A program made the translations under genes and the position numbers. From Ignelater luminosus (lineage: Eukaryota > Arthropoda > Insecta > Coleoptera > Elateridae): a stretch of DNA of 64,000 nt. Of the stretch, positions 50,301 through 61,336 are shown one piece after another (within the stretch, counting starts at the first letter, position 1; each line of letters opens with the position of its first letter). The stretch is from assembly GCA_011009095.1 (NCBI GenBank), contig VTPC01089649.1:57514-121513 (forward strand), in the 5' to 3' direction. Below the pieces are notes generated by a model that was given only the letters and a program-made list of their open reading frames with translations, was not told the origin of the DNA and searched no databases.

Positions 50301-52660
50301 GTATAATGCATTAAGTTAAAATTGCCAAAATTGTAAAATAATAATTAATAAAGATTTTTAAATAAGTTGCATATTAATGTAGATTTTTAAAAAATGTTCA
50401 AATTTGTTTATCTCAAGATCATTGTATCTTGATTCTATAGCATTTCTACTTTACATAACCGTTTTAATCAGGTGCGACGAGGCACGACGAAAGAAATTAA
50501 AGCTTTTCTTAAATAATAAATGTGAGATATACCATTCATCATAACAACCCTTCTATCTTGACACTGCAGCTAATAAATTTTTGTTAGGAGATGTGTTTGT
50601 TTAAGAATTTGTATTTATGTTCTTAGAAATGTTAGATAGAAGATTATTTTTCTACCCCCCAGTCAAAATCTCTACTGGTAGTATATAATACCATATGAAT
50701 TATTATGATAATACATATTTCACCATAGACTGAATCTGAAAACTGGTCATTATTTTAATTTATTAAAGCTTCTGGTCTATTATTTAGGTGTTTGCCATAA
50801 AATTACGCATCTAGTAGTAAGTATTTTTTTTTATTAGTTTTATATTTTACAATTAAGATTATCATTACAAGTTTAAACTCTTACACTGAGTGTTATTATT
50901 ATTTTATTTATTTATTTATTTATTTCTATTTATATACTATTCAAATAGTACTTGTCACCATACAGTGTATTAATTTTAAAACGATCCACCTTTAATATTT
51001 CTTAGACAGATAAGAAAAAAATACCTCAATCTTAAATGACACTTCACTACTTGTGATATGTCGTTGAAAAGGAAATACCAATAGCAATATTTTCGTGAAA
51101 ACAAAATTCAAATCGGCCTACTAGATCGAAAGCTATAGCACACAACGTCTACTTTTAGTGATAAATTTAAATCACATTTCAATTATTTGTGGTGCTTATT
51201 TCGGATATGAAACAGATGAACGTAAACATTTTTAATTAAATCATTTAAATCGAATTGTCAATAACAAGGAAAGAAAAGAAACAACATAAATTGGATAATC
51301 TTTTGAAAGAAGTACCTAACCTAACAATTTGCATTTGCATCGCGATTGTTTTAATATCTATCTTAGATGAAAAACAAGTGCAACTTTGCATGTTTTGTGT
51401 TGTATAAGGTGAATTGAATTACTAAGGTGAGCTGCTACGCTTAGGTGTTCTCTTCGAAAATGTTTATTTCGTCTTGTTCCTTCACTTCTGTTTTTACCTT
51501 TTATTGACAGAAATTCAATTAGAAATGCTTATGTTCATCAGTTTCGTATCCAAAATAAGCATCAAAACAATTGAAATGCGTTTATTTACCTAGTTAACTT
51601 AATTTAAACTCTTAACTAAAATGAGACGTTTTGTGCTGTAACTTTCGATCAAGTAGGTCAATTAAAATTTTGTTTTCACTAAAAGTTTGCTATTTCTATT
51701 TCCTTTCCAACGTTGTATCGCAAGTGGTGAGCGAGAGCGAACACAGTGACCTCTATGAATGAGTTAATTATATATTTTAATGTCCCCCCTCTATATCTTC
51801 GATATCTTTATTTGTTTATGAAATATTAAGGGTGGATTGTTTTAAAATAAACTGCTACCAAGGATAAACGTTATATGTGAAAATCAAAGCCTATAACCAC
51901 TTTTTCTTTATTTTGAACCAATGTGCGACACACGGTCCATTAACGAGTAGAAAGCGACAATCTTGCGTCAAACTTCGATGGCGAACACAATCAAAGATAA
52001 TATAGAGAACGTCTGTATTCTGTAACAAATGAAGTACAGATTTTCTAAAGTTTGATAAAACAGAAAAGATTCATTATCTGTTCGTTCAAACTATGACACT
52101 TCCTAGAAGTAAGAAGTTTCCCGTTCATTAGCCTAAAAATAATTTACTACTTAAATCATAGTTTATTTATTTATTTTCTACAGTCTATAAGGAATATCTC
52201 TAACAGATCGTTATGTCTGCGTTAAGTAATAATTACATCTTGAACTTATTTTTGAAGTGTGATGTAAAAGGAAATTTTTTACGTAACCAGTCAAGCCTCA
52301 TTGTAATTGACAAATGAAGAATTTAATATAAAATAATTCAAATAAATAAATAAAATATAAAATTATTATTTAAATATATTTTTTATTATTCACTTGTGAT
52401 GCCTACATATTGTTTTGACTTGTTTTATTTGTTCCTTTTTCTGTTCAAATATATAAAATTTTATTCACTTATGAATGAATTTTAGAGCAGCAAATGAAGA
52501 CTGTTTTTTCCGCAAATTCAATCCCAGTTCTGAAAAATTTCTTTCCGGTTTCAGGTTCAAACTTGCACAAAGCAAGTCTCATCAGCGTCACATCACCTGA
52601 GCCGATGTTTCAAAGTTTTATTGGCGATGTTACAAAATAAATACTTTAAATGTATATCGG
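47381..52660. other. Non-coding; one orphan transposon-like end
   Basis: No gene supported. TACAGGGCGTTCATTTGAAA at about 49718 is a typical left end of a TIR element, with no right partner found. There are short ATT/TTTA runs near 48105 and 50910. Confidence 0.45.
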
Positions 52661-52663
52661 CAA

Positions 52664-52735
52664 TAGCAGCTAACTGAGTTGTTTAGAGGAATGACTACAA
52701 ACCAAGAGATATCGAGTTCAAACTCCGACGGACCT
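52664..52735 (+). repeat. tRNA-derived SINE head
   Basis: An internal RNA polymerase III promoter pattern is visible. The A-box region TAACTGAGTTGTTTAGA (52671-52687) matches the tRNA form TAGCTCAGTTGGTTAGA at 14 of 17 positions. About 43 nt later comes a T-arm with the 7-nt loop TTCAAAC (52717-52723), the B-box core. Spacing is that of a tRNA. The acceptor stem does not pair, so this is a SINE-type derivative or tRNA pseudogene, not a working tRNA. The body and 3' tail of the SINE were not delimited. Confidence 0.5.
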
Positions 52736-52949
52736 ATCTAAATAGAAAGAACATGACGAGCAATCTCATTTCATCTCAATATCAAAGGTGCGTCCATGTA
52801 AAAGTATTTGACTTACAACTTTGATTTATACATAGAAACATTCAAATTTGAAACTGTCTTTAATGAGGTTCTAGAGCAAAGCTCGTTCATGGGATGCGTA
52901 GGCGTGGTCATCTCGCTGAAAAGGCAGTCTAGATTTATAAATCTAAATA

Positions 52950-53436
52950 TCGAGCGGCATTTAATGTACCTCAAAAGGAACAGAGTCAAAAACTCTACTT
53001 ACAACAATTTTTTCCCAAACGTTAATTTTCTCTGGATACTGCGTAATTCCTCCACCCTATAAAGATTACGCTGCGACCGAAAACGGCAATTATCGATTGT
53101 AAAAGGTGGCTTCGTCAGAGAAAACAATATTTCTTATTGTCTGTCAAAATCATCTTCGCATAGTTTCTGAATTAAGTTTATCTTATAAGAGTGAGACTTT
53201 TTTTGTGCAAACGTTGTTATCACGTGCAGTAAAACGTCCAATATTTTATCTTCCGTTGCAACTCTTGGGCGCCCACTTCTTCTAACATTTTTAACATGCC
53301 CTTCATTCCTGGATTTTTTATTAATTTTGGTAATAGTGTTAAATAAAACACAGACCTCCTCGTGGGTTCTTCTTCTTTCCCCGTATCCAGTCATCATTGA
53401 AATTTCGATGCGTTTTGTTTCTGTTGAACGTTCCAT
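52950..53436 (-). pseudogene. Transposase N-terminal pseudogene
   Basis: It starts at ATG 53436 (MERSTETKRIEISMMTGYGE), which is the N-terminus of an insect transposase group with EVCVLFN and a GHVKNVRRSGRPRVATEDK linker before the second helix-turn-helix. The frame continues through KSHSYKINLIQKLCEDDFDRQ (HPYKI-LVQEL-EDDFDRR in relatives) to a stop. Remnants of the DDE region with DNCRFRSQRNLY-like residues follow in broken frames. A stretch between the DFDRR block and the NRHNCRYW-equivalent block is deleted, including the first catalytic acid. Non-functional. Confidence 0.65.
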
Positions 53437-53753
53437 AATTGAAATGACAACCTATTAGTACAACTGACATTGAATTTGTTTAATGGTTATCATTTCCAAG
53501 GCAATCGTGATATTTTTACATGACCATAAAGAGAAAACAAGATTTTATCCAATTCTGCCACACAAAGTATAAGTTGCCCTTCAAAACATTTTTCGTCTAC
53601 GTCACAACCTGAAAGTATGACGTCAGAAAAATTGAAGAACATCAAATTGTGGTAGATATTTAGACATCAAGTTACCATTAATAACCTTTTTTCATATAAC
53701 CAATAATAAAAACTCCAGCATCAATGTTCCTTACCTTTTATTCACACTGTATA
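52950..53753 (-). mobile_element. Degenerate Tc1/mariner-superfamily element (5' half)
   Basis: Minus-strand remnant. The right edge shows a diverged end, TACAGTGTGAATAAAAGGT on the minus strand near 53751, followed by about 300 bp of leader and then a transposase start at 53436. The other terminus was not found. Coding similarity fades below about 52950, so the element lacks its 3' half. Confidence 0.6.
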
Positions 53754-55691
53754 TTTTGTAGTACTTAGTTTTTTAACTTTGTAGAATTTCACGTGTTGTT
53801 TTTTGAATTTAAAGAAAAAAGGTTGAATAGATAAAATGTTTTCTATTATTTCTTGGAAAGAATAGTGATATCGCAGAAAATAAACAAAATTGAAAGATTT
53901 TGTGATACGACGTAATTTTTAAATTATCGACAAGTTAAAGCCCTTTTCCCAATTAAATCGACGAAATCTTATAAGTTGCTCATAATTTCTAAAATGTTAT
54001 TGTTGTGACTCGAATTTGAATAATTCTACATGTATAAGAATAAATCACAAAGTTTATTTTGTCGAAAATGGTAGCCTTTGTATTACAAACTTTAAACATA
54101 TGTGCATTTTTTATCATTTTATAGTGCACAAATGCTTGCGCATATTTTGACATATTTACTTTATATTTTATCTAGAACAATATAATACCCAGTTATGAAA
54201 AAGTCAAAACAAAGTTCAATCAAGTACAACAGGCTTATTGCTAATCACATCAGGAAGGTATTCTTAAAACATAATAATACCTGAAAGGTTATATTTCTGA
54301 GATTGATGTTTGGGTGAAGAATATTTTTATAGATATGTAACTTAAATGAAGTAGTTTTTCCAAAAACTACAAATTCTTTTAAATTCTATGGTGCTTTTCA
54401 TTTGGATTCATTAAAAAATTTCAAAAACTGAAATTCGAATTTTTCGATTTACAGTAATTGAAAACAAACTAAAGATTTATATTTAATCGTAAAATAATAG
54501 AAAGCTGTCACAGAACAAAACCAATGTGCAACAGGTTTAATATAAGAGTAACAACTTTGTAAAGAAAAAATTAAAAAAAAAATTACAGAAATAAGAGGAG
54601 TACAAAACACTGTTCGGAATTCTGAAATATTTTTCTTACTTGCAACCCCGTTTATTATAATTTTGTTTTTGAGAGTTTGTCCATACGAAATATGAATTTC
54701 TCTACATTTACACGTTCAAAATATTTAAATTTAATCGCCTTAAATGTTTTTTCAAAATTTGTATTTCAATTTCATTCAATGTTGTTTACAAGGAAATACG
54801 TCAAGAAATTTTATAACATTCTACATTAGTAATTGAAATAGTACGTTACTCGAGGGGACGTGAAACTAAATGTAGAAAAAAAAACATAAATAACTTGAAT
54901 ACCGTTATGTATTTATTTATTTTTACTAAATAAATTGGATGAGGTAAAACTATAAACCTCGAGAGCGAGAAATTTATTTTTCTCTACAAATCTAGGGTAA
55001 AGTTTGGATAAAAAGATCGTACTTTAAAAAAATCTGAAAGGTTATTAAGTTAAGCTAAAAGGAAAGCCCCATTCAAAATCCAAACCATAGATAACTTTCG
55101 TTGCAAATCCTGGCTTTCGAAAAGAATACTTAGTAAAGTCATAACAAGTCCGATGGCAGACTGATGTGGGATCTTTACGAGCGGCCGTCCCATCCAAAGA
55201 AATGAAAATAACAGACACATAGCGGGTTGATCAGAACTGGACGCGCTCTTAGTGGCGTTATAAGCCTAATAAACAGAGACCGGTCTCAGTGTTTGTTTCC
55301 GGGCAACTGATATTAAAATGTCACTTAGATGTAAACACTGATCAATCCCGTTAATGAGGAAGGATATAAATATAATTCAGCGTGAGCCCAATTCGGTTTA
55401 CTTCAACACTCATCTGGGACGCCGTTGCGGGCGCAACTTCCAGGATCAGCTTAATTGACATTGCCTGAGATACGAGCTTCAACTACGAGCAAGTGTAAGC
55501 GAGAACAGTCAGGTCATGCAAACAAGCTAATTTAAGAACTGCACCCCCGCAAGCTGTTCACTTTACTGCCGGTTACATATTCGCGTTAATTATTAAATTA
55601 ATAGCTTTTACCTTCCCTCTTTGAGAAGTACGACACGTGACACGCGGTTTCATTTAGTAACATACTCCCTAACAAATCATAAACCACTTAC
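53754..55691. other. Non-coding, start of the receptor gene's intron
   Basis: On the minus strand this lies directly downstream of the receptor exon and starts with its GTAAGT donor, so at least the proximal part is intronic. 55140-55560 is clearly GC-richer than the rest and includes a TATAAATA at 55365 (see findings). The remainder is ordinary AT-rich DNA. Confidence 0.5.
55686..55691 (-). other. 5' splice donor of the receptor exon
   Basis: GTAAGT on the minus strand directly after ...AGTAGAG. The match to the consensus AG|GTAAGT is full, and protein similarity ends at the same point. Confidence 0.8.
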
Positions 55692-56853
55692 CTCTACTGA
55701 ACTGTTTGAAATTTTTGATGACTTTTTCAGCATTCTTTCTTGCAATGTAGAACCATTCGGAAGTGTTACTAAGGTATTTGTATTCTACAGCGAGATCTTT
55801 AACGAGGATCGGTCCTTCCGGAAGGCGATAGGCATAAGGGCAAAATAACCAATAATCTTTGTATTGATATTGGTCGTAACAGTTTCCAGCAGCAAAAATA
55901 TCGTCGTCAAATTCTACCATCGAGAACACCGACGCATGAAGAAGATATTCGGACATAACAACACTGGGATCCGCGTATTTCCAAATGCGGGTTAGCATGT
56001 TTGCTCTATTAACAGCCACGTTCGCTTCCACACGAAAACGTTCTTGAGCATAGCGATCTACGACACCTTCTCCTAAATTTAAATCTGTGCCGGCGGTGCA
56101 ATTTTCTCCTAATAAATGTTGAGATTCCACGATTCGCAGAAATCGAGTCACTATATCTACATGACCGCTACGAGTACTTCCAGTAGCAGTCTTTTCAGAC
56201 GCTAATTCAATTTGTTCTTCAACATCGTTCTGCAAAAAAGTATCTTGTAGTTGCGATTCATTCACTTCATCGCCTTGCAATCTAGCACCGGAACCAGTTG
56301 TTACTTCTTTTCCTTCCGAGTGTTGATCGTGATACCACACGTTTTTATCACTGCCTTGCCAACTACTATTAAGGGTCGGTCCGAAACTTGAATCGACAGT
56401 AACTCTTCTGCTAGAATTACGTTTTGAAGAACTACTAAATTCGGTAGTGCTATTTACTCCTGGTGCGCTTAGACGCGAAGGAGTTAAATATTGATCTAAA
56501 TTTTGATTTAATGGAATTAACACTTCGTGTTCTGATTTAATTGTCTGTCGTAATTTATTTTTCGGTGGAACGCTTTTCATATTGAAGACACCGTTGGAGT
56601 AACGCGGGTCATCTGTTTCTGACTCAAGTTTTAGTTGCTGGTACGAAGTTGATTTTACTTTCTCCAAGGCCTCTTCTGTCAAATTAGAGTTAGTCTCGTC
56701 TTTACAATGCTCTTCCCCGTGGTGATTAGCTCGAAGAAATTTACTTCTTGAGCGACTATGACGAATATTTTGTTGGACATTAAAATTGTTGTAAAATTGG
56801 TACATCGACATTTGGTTTATTACAATTAAAATAATTAATATAAGCTTGTACAT
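55692..56853 (-). CDS. GPR158/GPR179-like class C orphan GPCR, first coding exon (partial gene)
   Basis: This exon encodes about 387 residues of an extracellular N-terminus. Residues 1-19 (MYKLILIILIVINQMSMYQ) look like a signal peptide. Residues ~20-240 are a low-complexity, Ser/Asn-rich linker with several N-glycosylation sequons (NST, NSS, NES). From ~245 a compact conserved region begins: ENCTAGTDLN, VVDRYAQERFRVEANVAVNR, WKYADPSVVMSEYLLHASVF, GNCYDQYQYKDYWLFCPYAY and LAVEYKYLSNTSEWFYIARK. This block recalls the ligand-sensing (Cache) ectodomain of GPR158/179 and the fly CG31760 product; the family call is from recognition, not alignment. Reading on past FSRG gives six codons and a stop, but the sequence there is AGAG|GTAAGT, a consensus donor after the first base of a Gly codon, so I end the exon at 55692. 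The seven-transmembrane part must lie in later exons at lower coordinates or outside the window; none was recognised. Confidence 0.75.
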
Positions 56854-56890
56854 TATGAACTTTACATATATTTTTTAATACCAAACACGC

Positions 56891-56913
56891 ACTTTAAAAA
56901 AGTTTTAGTAGTA
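56891..56913 (-). other. Possible 3' splice acceptor upstream of the receptor start codon
   Basis: On the minus strand, ACTACTAAAACTTTTTTAAAG reads as a branch-point-like TACTAAAAC, a T-run and an AG acceptor, 38 nt before the ATG. If real, a non-coding 5' exon is spliced to this coding exon. Weak evidence on its own in AT-rich DNA. Confidence 0.3.
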
Positions 56914-57069
56914 TTTTTAAATCATAAAATTGAAGGTTTGGAAACTTTAGTTGCAATAGAAAATGTCGCTATGTGGCATAAATTTAATAAAAGTTCTAAA
57001 AAAAATTATAGTCTTAGAAAAATTTTATTGCTGATGTAGATGTGATATAGTACGAAAAGCGCGAATTAA

Positions 57070-57320
57070 ATCTGAGTGCAGCATGACCGGATAACATAGC
57101 GACCGGGGCTAAACTGGGCCGAGGGCTGCTGCGGGGGCGACTCCGGGATGCAGGGATGCACGAGAGCGCCACCTGCGAACAAGACGCGGCGGCGGCGCAC
57201 AGGCGTTTCATTTCTTTCACCAAAAGTCACAAACATACCGGAATTACTAAGTCTTGGACTTCTAACTATCCGGAATCAGACAACACCGCCCGCCCCTTGA
57301 GAACTCCTATTTCACTAGCA
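57070..57320 (-). promoter_or_regulatory. CpG-rich block upstream of the receptor exon
   Basis: A 250-bp island of GC- and CpG-rich sequence (for example GACGCGGCGGCGGCGCACAG near 57181) in otherwise AT-rich DNA. It lies 220-470 bp upstream of the receptor ATG on the gene's strand. No TATA box is evident. The position suits a promoter or a non-coding first exon. Small open frames across it on both strands have alanine/arginine-rich composition due to GC content and are not supported as genes. Confidence 0.45.
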
Positions 57321-58740
57321 GACCTGTTGCACAAAAACGAAAAACATCATTTTCATAATATACCGACCAGATTCTTCCTCGCACTGATATACCGAAAGAA
57401 CCGAGAAACACCAGATAACAGCAAATAAATTATTCCCACTTAAAGAAGAACGTATATAAGAATTTTCTAAACATGCCATTTTGGTCTATGAGATCTTTTT
57501 ATGTGATCCTATATTTGTATCAATTTACAGTATGAAATGCCTTTCGATTGGTACTGAAATATTAATAGATACGATTACATAAAGAATAATGTTCTCACCG
57601 TAGCTATTCATCTAAATAGAACTTTTTGAACTTAGAAAGAAAACGTTTCCATTTATTATTTTTCAGAAATAAGAAATAATCAGAAACCATCACGCTAAAA
57701 GGTTACTTATCTATAACTTTACATCGGAAATTCGTAATCGTTTAACACTGAGGTATTAAAGTTTTTAATTACCTACTAAATTTGTCGCTTTTATTAAAGA
57801 CTTTAATAAGCAAGAATCTGTCCTTTTTGAAGGTGCTTTTTTGTTATTTTCAGGCTTTTGTCATTAATTAAAACAATGTTTTGTTGTTTTGCTGGTTTAT
57901 TACAGCAACCTATAAAATTATTTTAGAGGCTACTCATGAATTTTTTTAATTTAAAATTAAATAACAGAGAGCAGATTTTTTAATTTCCCTTCTTCAAAGT
58001 GCACGTTTTCAAATTTCCATTTGTTTAAACTTTTTCATGTCTGTAATGTATTATTTCAAAAACGTTCCTTGCTGCCTTTCAGTATTGAAATCAAAGAACT
58101 GCATAAATTCTATCAAAGTTTCTATTTTCAGAATCAACTTATTTACGATACAATAACATAATAATAAACAGTTAAGTGAGTGGAGAAGTAAATTCGTAAT
58201 AAAATTTATATGAAACATCCAACTGTGTATCTTATCAGAGATAGGGTGTTACAAGATCTATTTCCAATGAACGCTTTTGTTCATAGCTCATAGTTTTAGT
58301 CAGAAGCCAAAACTTACAGCCTTGCACGGATCAGAAAGTTTAGGCCCGGCCTAGACCAATCTGGACAAAGCAAACTTGACCGAAAAGCTTGCTGAAAATC
58401 TAATAAACTACAATGTGTCAAATCGGTACAAAAAGTCTGACCAATTCGAAACGTTCCATCATCCCACAAAGCACTATTAGCTTGGAAAGCCCAAGTGGCC
58501 TGATGATCTTCCCGGGCCTTACTCATCTGAAAACCAAGACCAAATTTAAAAACAAATTCCTTGCTGAGAATGAGAAAAAAAGAGAAGAAAACTTATTTAA
58601 GTTTAACTAAATAAAACTCAAATGTCAATACTCTTTCGAAAGACGCATAAGCAAAACTATTTTAGGTAAGGGTGGCTATTGACATTATTTTCAATACAAA
58701 TATGTTTGTCTTTGATTGATTCGGATATTTAATTATTAGA
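57321..58740. other. Non-coding, nothing recognised
   Basis: AT-rich. A palindromic TAGGCCCGGCCTA lies at about 58341. The opposed small frames at 58314-58610 have no recognisable similarity. Confidence 0.5.
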
Positions 58741-58787
58741 AATTTGACATTTGAAAATAAATTATTTCATTTTCGCTTATTTTCGTC

Positions 58788-58979
58788 ATGGTATACCCAC
58801 AAGAGCACAGAACGTTCGTAATCGAATCTTACTTTCAAATTGGCGTGTATTTATTTTTTTACAAGATACAGTTTTTATCAGCTGCGCAAATTTGCCAATT
58901 TCAACTTTCTTTTTTTGTTATAGGTCGAGTAATTACTCGTAAATCGAGTTTTCACATTCGGCTAGATTGCGAAAAATAA
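58788..58979 (+). pseudogene. Possible N-terminal fragment of a DUF4817-type transposase
   Basis: The frame opens MVYPQEHRTFVIESYFQ, close in pattern to the start of an insect transposase group (xxEHRxFIIESYFRNG), and closes with ITRKSSFHIRLDCEK, compatible with the end of the first helix-turn-helix. The middle is Phe-rich and poorly conserved. No downstream DDE motifs or terminal repeats were seen, so this is a tentative scrap. Confidence 0.3.
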
Positions 58980-59199
58980 ACTTATTTGGCAACGACTTAC
59001 GAATACATCATTGAAACGTTTAACATTACAGACATCAACAAAGATTTCAACAAATCTGAAATTGTTTATAACGCGTTTAAGTTCCCAAATTAAGAAAAAA
59101 TGAGAAGATACTTGTAGGGCAAGGAAAAGGCTAAAATAAGTCAAAAGAAGTTTTTAAAGCTGAAACAGATTATATTTTGAGCCAAATTAACCAGCTATT

Positions 59200-59975
59200 T
59201 GAGTTTTTTTTTTGATTTGTTTGACCATGTTGGATGGCAAAATTTGTAGTGCCTTGTCACACTACTAATTTTCACAGACTTGTTGTGTATGTGGAGCCTT
59301 TTCCAAGGAAATGAATGATGTCAATAAGTTGGCAAAAAAAGAAACCTATCGATGCTATTTATAAATTTGGTATCCCACCACTGCATTTATACATCAAATC
59401 TTTGGAATTTCTTCTCCATCTGCTCTAGCAGCAAGCAAGCAAGAAGTCCTGAAGAAAGATTGCAAGTCGAAACTAGTTATATATTACCGATATAAATGTA
59501 GAGCTTATTCATCACTTCAAGATTATATTAAAAACGCTTTCTAGTGACCTTAAGATAAACACAGATAAATTTGGCGAATATACAGAAGAAACCAGACTGA
59601 CATTTTTACAGCAGTATTTCTCGTACTATATGCCAGCCACCATACACAAGTTCTTGGTTCACGAGAAAGATATTGTTAAGACATGCATTCTTCCCATACA
59701 ATAACTTTCGGAAGAAGCCCAAGAGTCACGAACTATAGATTTCGAGATCATCTCGCTAGAAAAACATCTAAAAAAGGCACGAATCGAAACATACTAAATA
59801 GGTTTCTTATATCTTCGGATCTGGTCGTATCAAATTATCAATTATCTTTTCAAAAAACAAAATACATTTCATCTTGAGACAATAAAACTTTTAAAATGTC
59901 CGGATGTTACAGTTGGCGGGGACCTATCAAACTTAGACGATAGTATTATTGACAGTAGTAGTGATAGTGATTAAT
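59200..59975 (+). pseudogene. Transib/RAG1-like transposase fossil (C-terminal half)
   Basis: Plus-strand frames preserve, in order, landmarks of the Transib transposases from which RAG1 derives. They are MLDGKICSAL at 59227; TCCVCGAFSKEMNDVN at about 59275-59322, with the CxxC zinc pair equivalent to RAG1's CxxCDAT; YKFGIPPLHLYIKSLEFLLH near 59356-59420; and INTDKFGEYTEET, FSYYMPATIHKFLVHEKDIV. Then comes LPI-Q-LSEEAQES (about 59689-59735), the block that carries the catalytic Glu in this family. In a shifted frame follow RFRDHLARKTSKKGTNRNIL and NRFLISSDLVVSN. A Ser/Asp-rich tail ends at TAA near 59973. Stops (e.g. inside the CILPI-Q-LSEE segment) and at least two frameshifts inactivate it. 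The N-terminal half with the first Asp was not found, nor were CACWRTG-type termini. Confidence 0.65.
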
Positions 59976-60281
59976 TATACAATAATGTACTATAAATGTG
60001 CGTTATAATTTATGCGAGTCTACAAAGACACTTTCCTGACGTGCTACGTATAAAATCTTTTGTACAACTGCATACTAGAAAAATAGTTAAGTGTCTCAAA
60101 TAGAAAAATTTAAAAAAAAATAATAAAATAAAATTTGATAACATTAATCAGTAAAGAACTTCCCTGTCCAGTCAGGCAAAGTTACGCTTTTCCATGAATT
60201 CTTCTGAGTCAGGAATGTTTTCACTAGGATGGCAGTTGCAGAAGAAACTTATATTTTATTTCCATTCTGTTTGACCTAATA
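59976..60281. other. Non-coding, nothing recognised
   Basis: AT-rich spacer between the Transib-like fossil and the third mariner. Confidence 0.5.
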
Positions 60282-60283
60282 TA

Positions 60284-61336
60284 CGAGGGTCGTTTATTTT
60301 TCAACATAGTCTCCTTTTAGGCTTATACACTTCGTCCAACGCTGCTCTAGTTTGTTGATCCCTTCTGAATAATAGGATTTGTCCAAGTCTGAAAAATAGC
60401 CATTCGTTTCTGCAATCACCTCCTCGTTTGAATAAAATCTTTTTCCCGCCAGATATTTCTTCAAATTGGGGAACAAATAGTAGTCCGAGGGAGCCAAGTC
60501 TGGAGAATAGGGGGGGATGTGAAACGAGTTGGAACCCTATTTCCATTAATTTTGCGACCACAACTGCTGAGACGTGAGCTGGTGCATTGTCCTGATGGAA
60601 AAGGACGCCAATCGTGGGCGTTTTTCTTGCAGCTCGGTTTTTAAACGGTCCAATAACGATGAATAATATGCACCTGTAATAGTTTTACCCTTTTCCAGAT
60701 AGTCGATGAGGATTATTCCTTGCGAATCCCAAAAGACAGTCGCCATAATCTTTCCGGCCGAAGGAACGATCTTCGCCTTTTTTGGCGCAGATTCCCCCTT
60801 GGTAACCCATTGTTTAGATTGTTCTTTGGTCTCAGGAGTGTAGTGATGTATCCATGTTTCATCCACAGTGACAAAACGACGTTTAAAGTCCTGCCGATTC
60901 TTCTGGAACAGCTGCAAACCGTCCTTGCAACACTTCACACGATTTCGTTTTTGGTCAAGCGTGAGCAATCGCGGCACCCATCTTGCGGATAGCTTTGTCA
61001 TGTCCAAATGTTGATGCAAAATATTATGTACCCGTTCATTCGAGATGCCTACAGCACTAGCAATCTCACGCACCTTCACTCTTCTGTCATCCATCACCAT
61101 ATCATGGATTTTATCAATGATTTCTGGAGTAGTAACCTCAACAGGGCGTCCAGAACGTTCAGCGTCACTTGTGCCCATATGGCCACTCCGAAAATTTTGA
61201 AACCGCTTATAAACTGTTCTAATCGAAGGTGCAGAGTCACCATAATGTTTATCAAGTTTCTCTTTAGTCTCATGATGAATTTTGTTTTTTATTTATTAAT
61301 CTGATGGATAAAAAAAGTTTGAAACTGAATAACTAC
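60284..61336 (-). mobile_element. Mariner element, frameshifted, N-terminus deleted (copy 3)
   Basis: The 3' end (plus strand left side) is CGAGGGTCGTTTATTTTTCA at 60284 after TA. The opposite end is not clean: the minus strand near 61336 reads GTAGTTATTCAGTTTCAAAC, which may be a terminal repeat that lost several of its outer bases. The right boundary is therefore approximate. The transposase between them is recognisable over most of its length but broken. Confidence 0.8.
60294..61280 (-). pseudogene. Mariner transposase pseudogene (copy 3)
   Basis: It reads from HHETKEKLDKHYGDSAPSIR (near 61275), lacking the first ~20-30 residues of the first DNA-binding domain. It continues through MGTSDAERSGRPVEVTTPE, VGISNERVHNILHQHLDM, the first catalytic block TVDETWIHHY, SAPKKAK, VFWDSQG and DYLEKGKTITGAYY without interruption (61178-60620). 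A deletion of about 10 bp near 60618 shifts the frame before FHQDNAPAH. An extra C in a C-run near 60515 shifts it again before the third-Asp block LAPSDYYLFPNLKK. The C-terminus is SLKGDYVEK at 60294. Two lesions in an otherwise well-kept frame mark a fairly young copy. It belongs to a different mariner lineage from the copy at 25 kb. Confidence 0.9.

Noticed and set aside
55669-55691. Last six codons and stop of the open frame in the receptor exon (KWFMIC)
   Set aside because: They follow a consensus GTAAGT donor and fall outside the conserved protein, so they are intron.
57014-57428. Open frames over the CpG-rich block on both strands
   Set aside because: Composition-driven Ala/Arg/Ser frames; better read as promoter or untranslated DNA.
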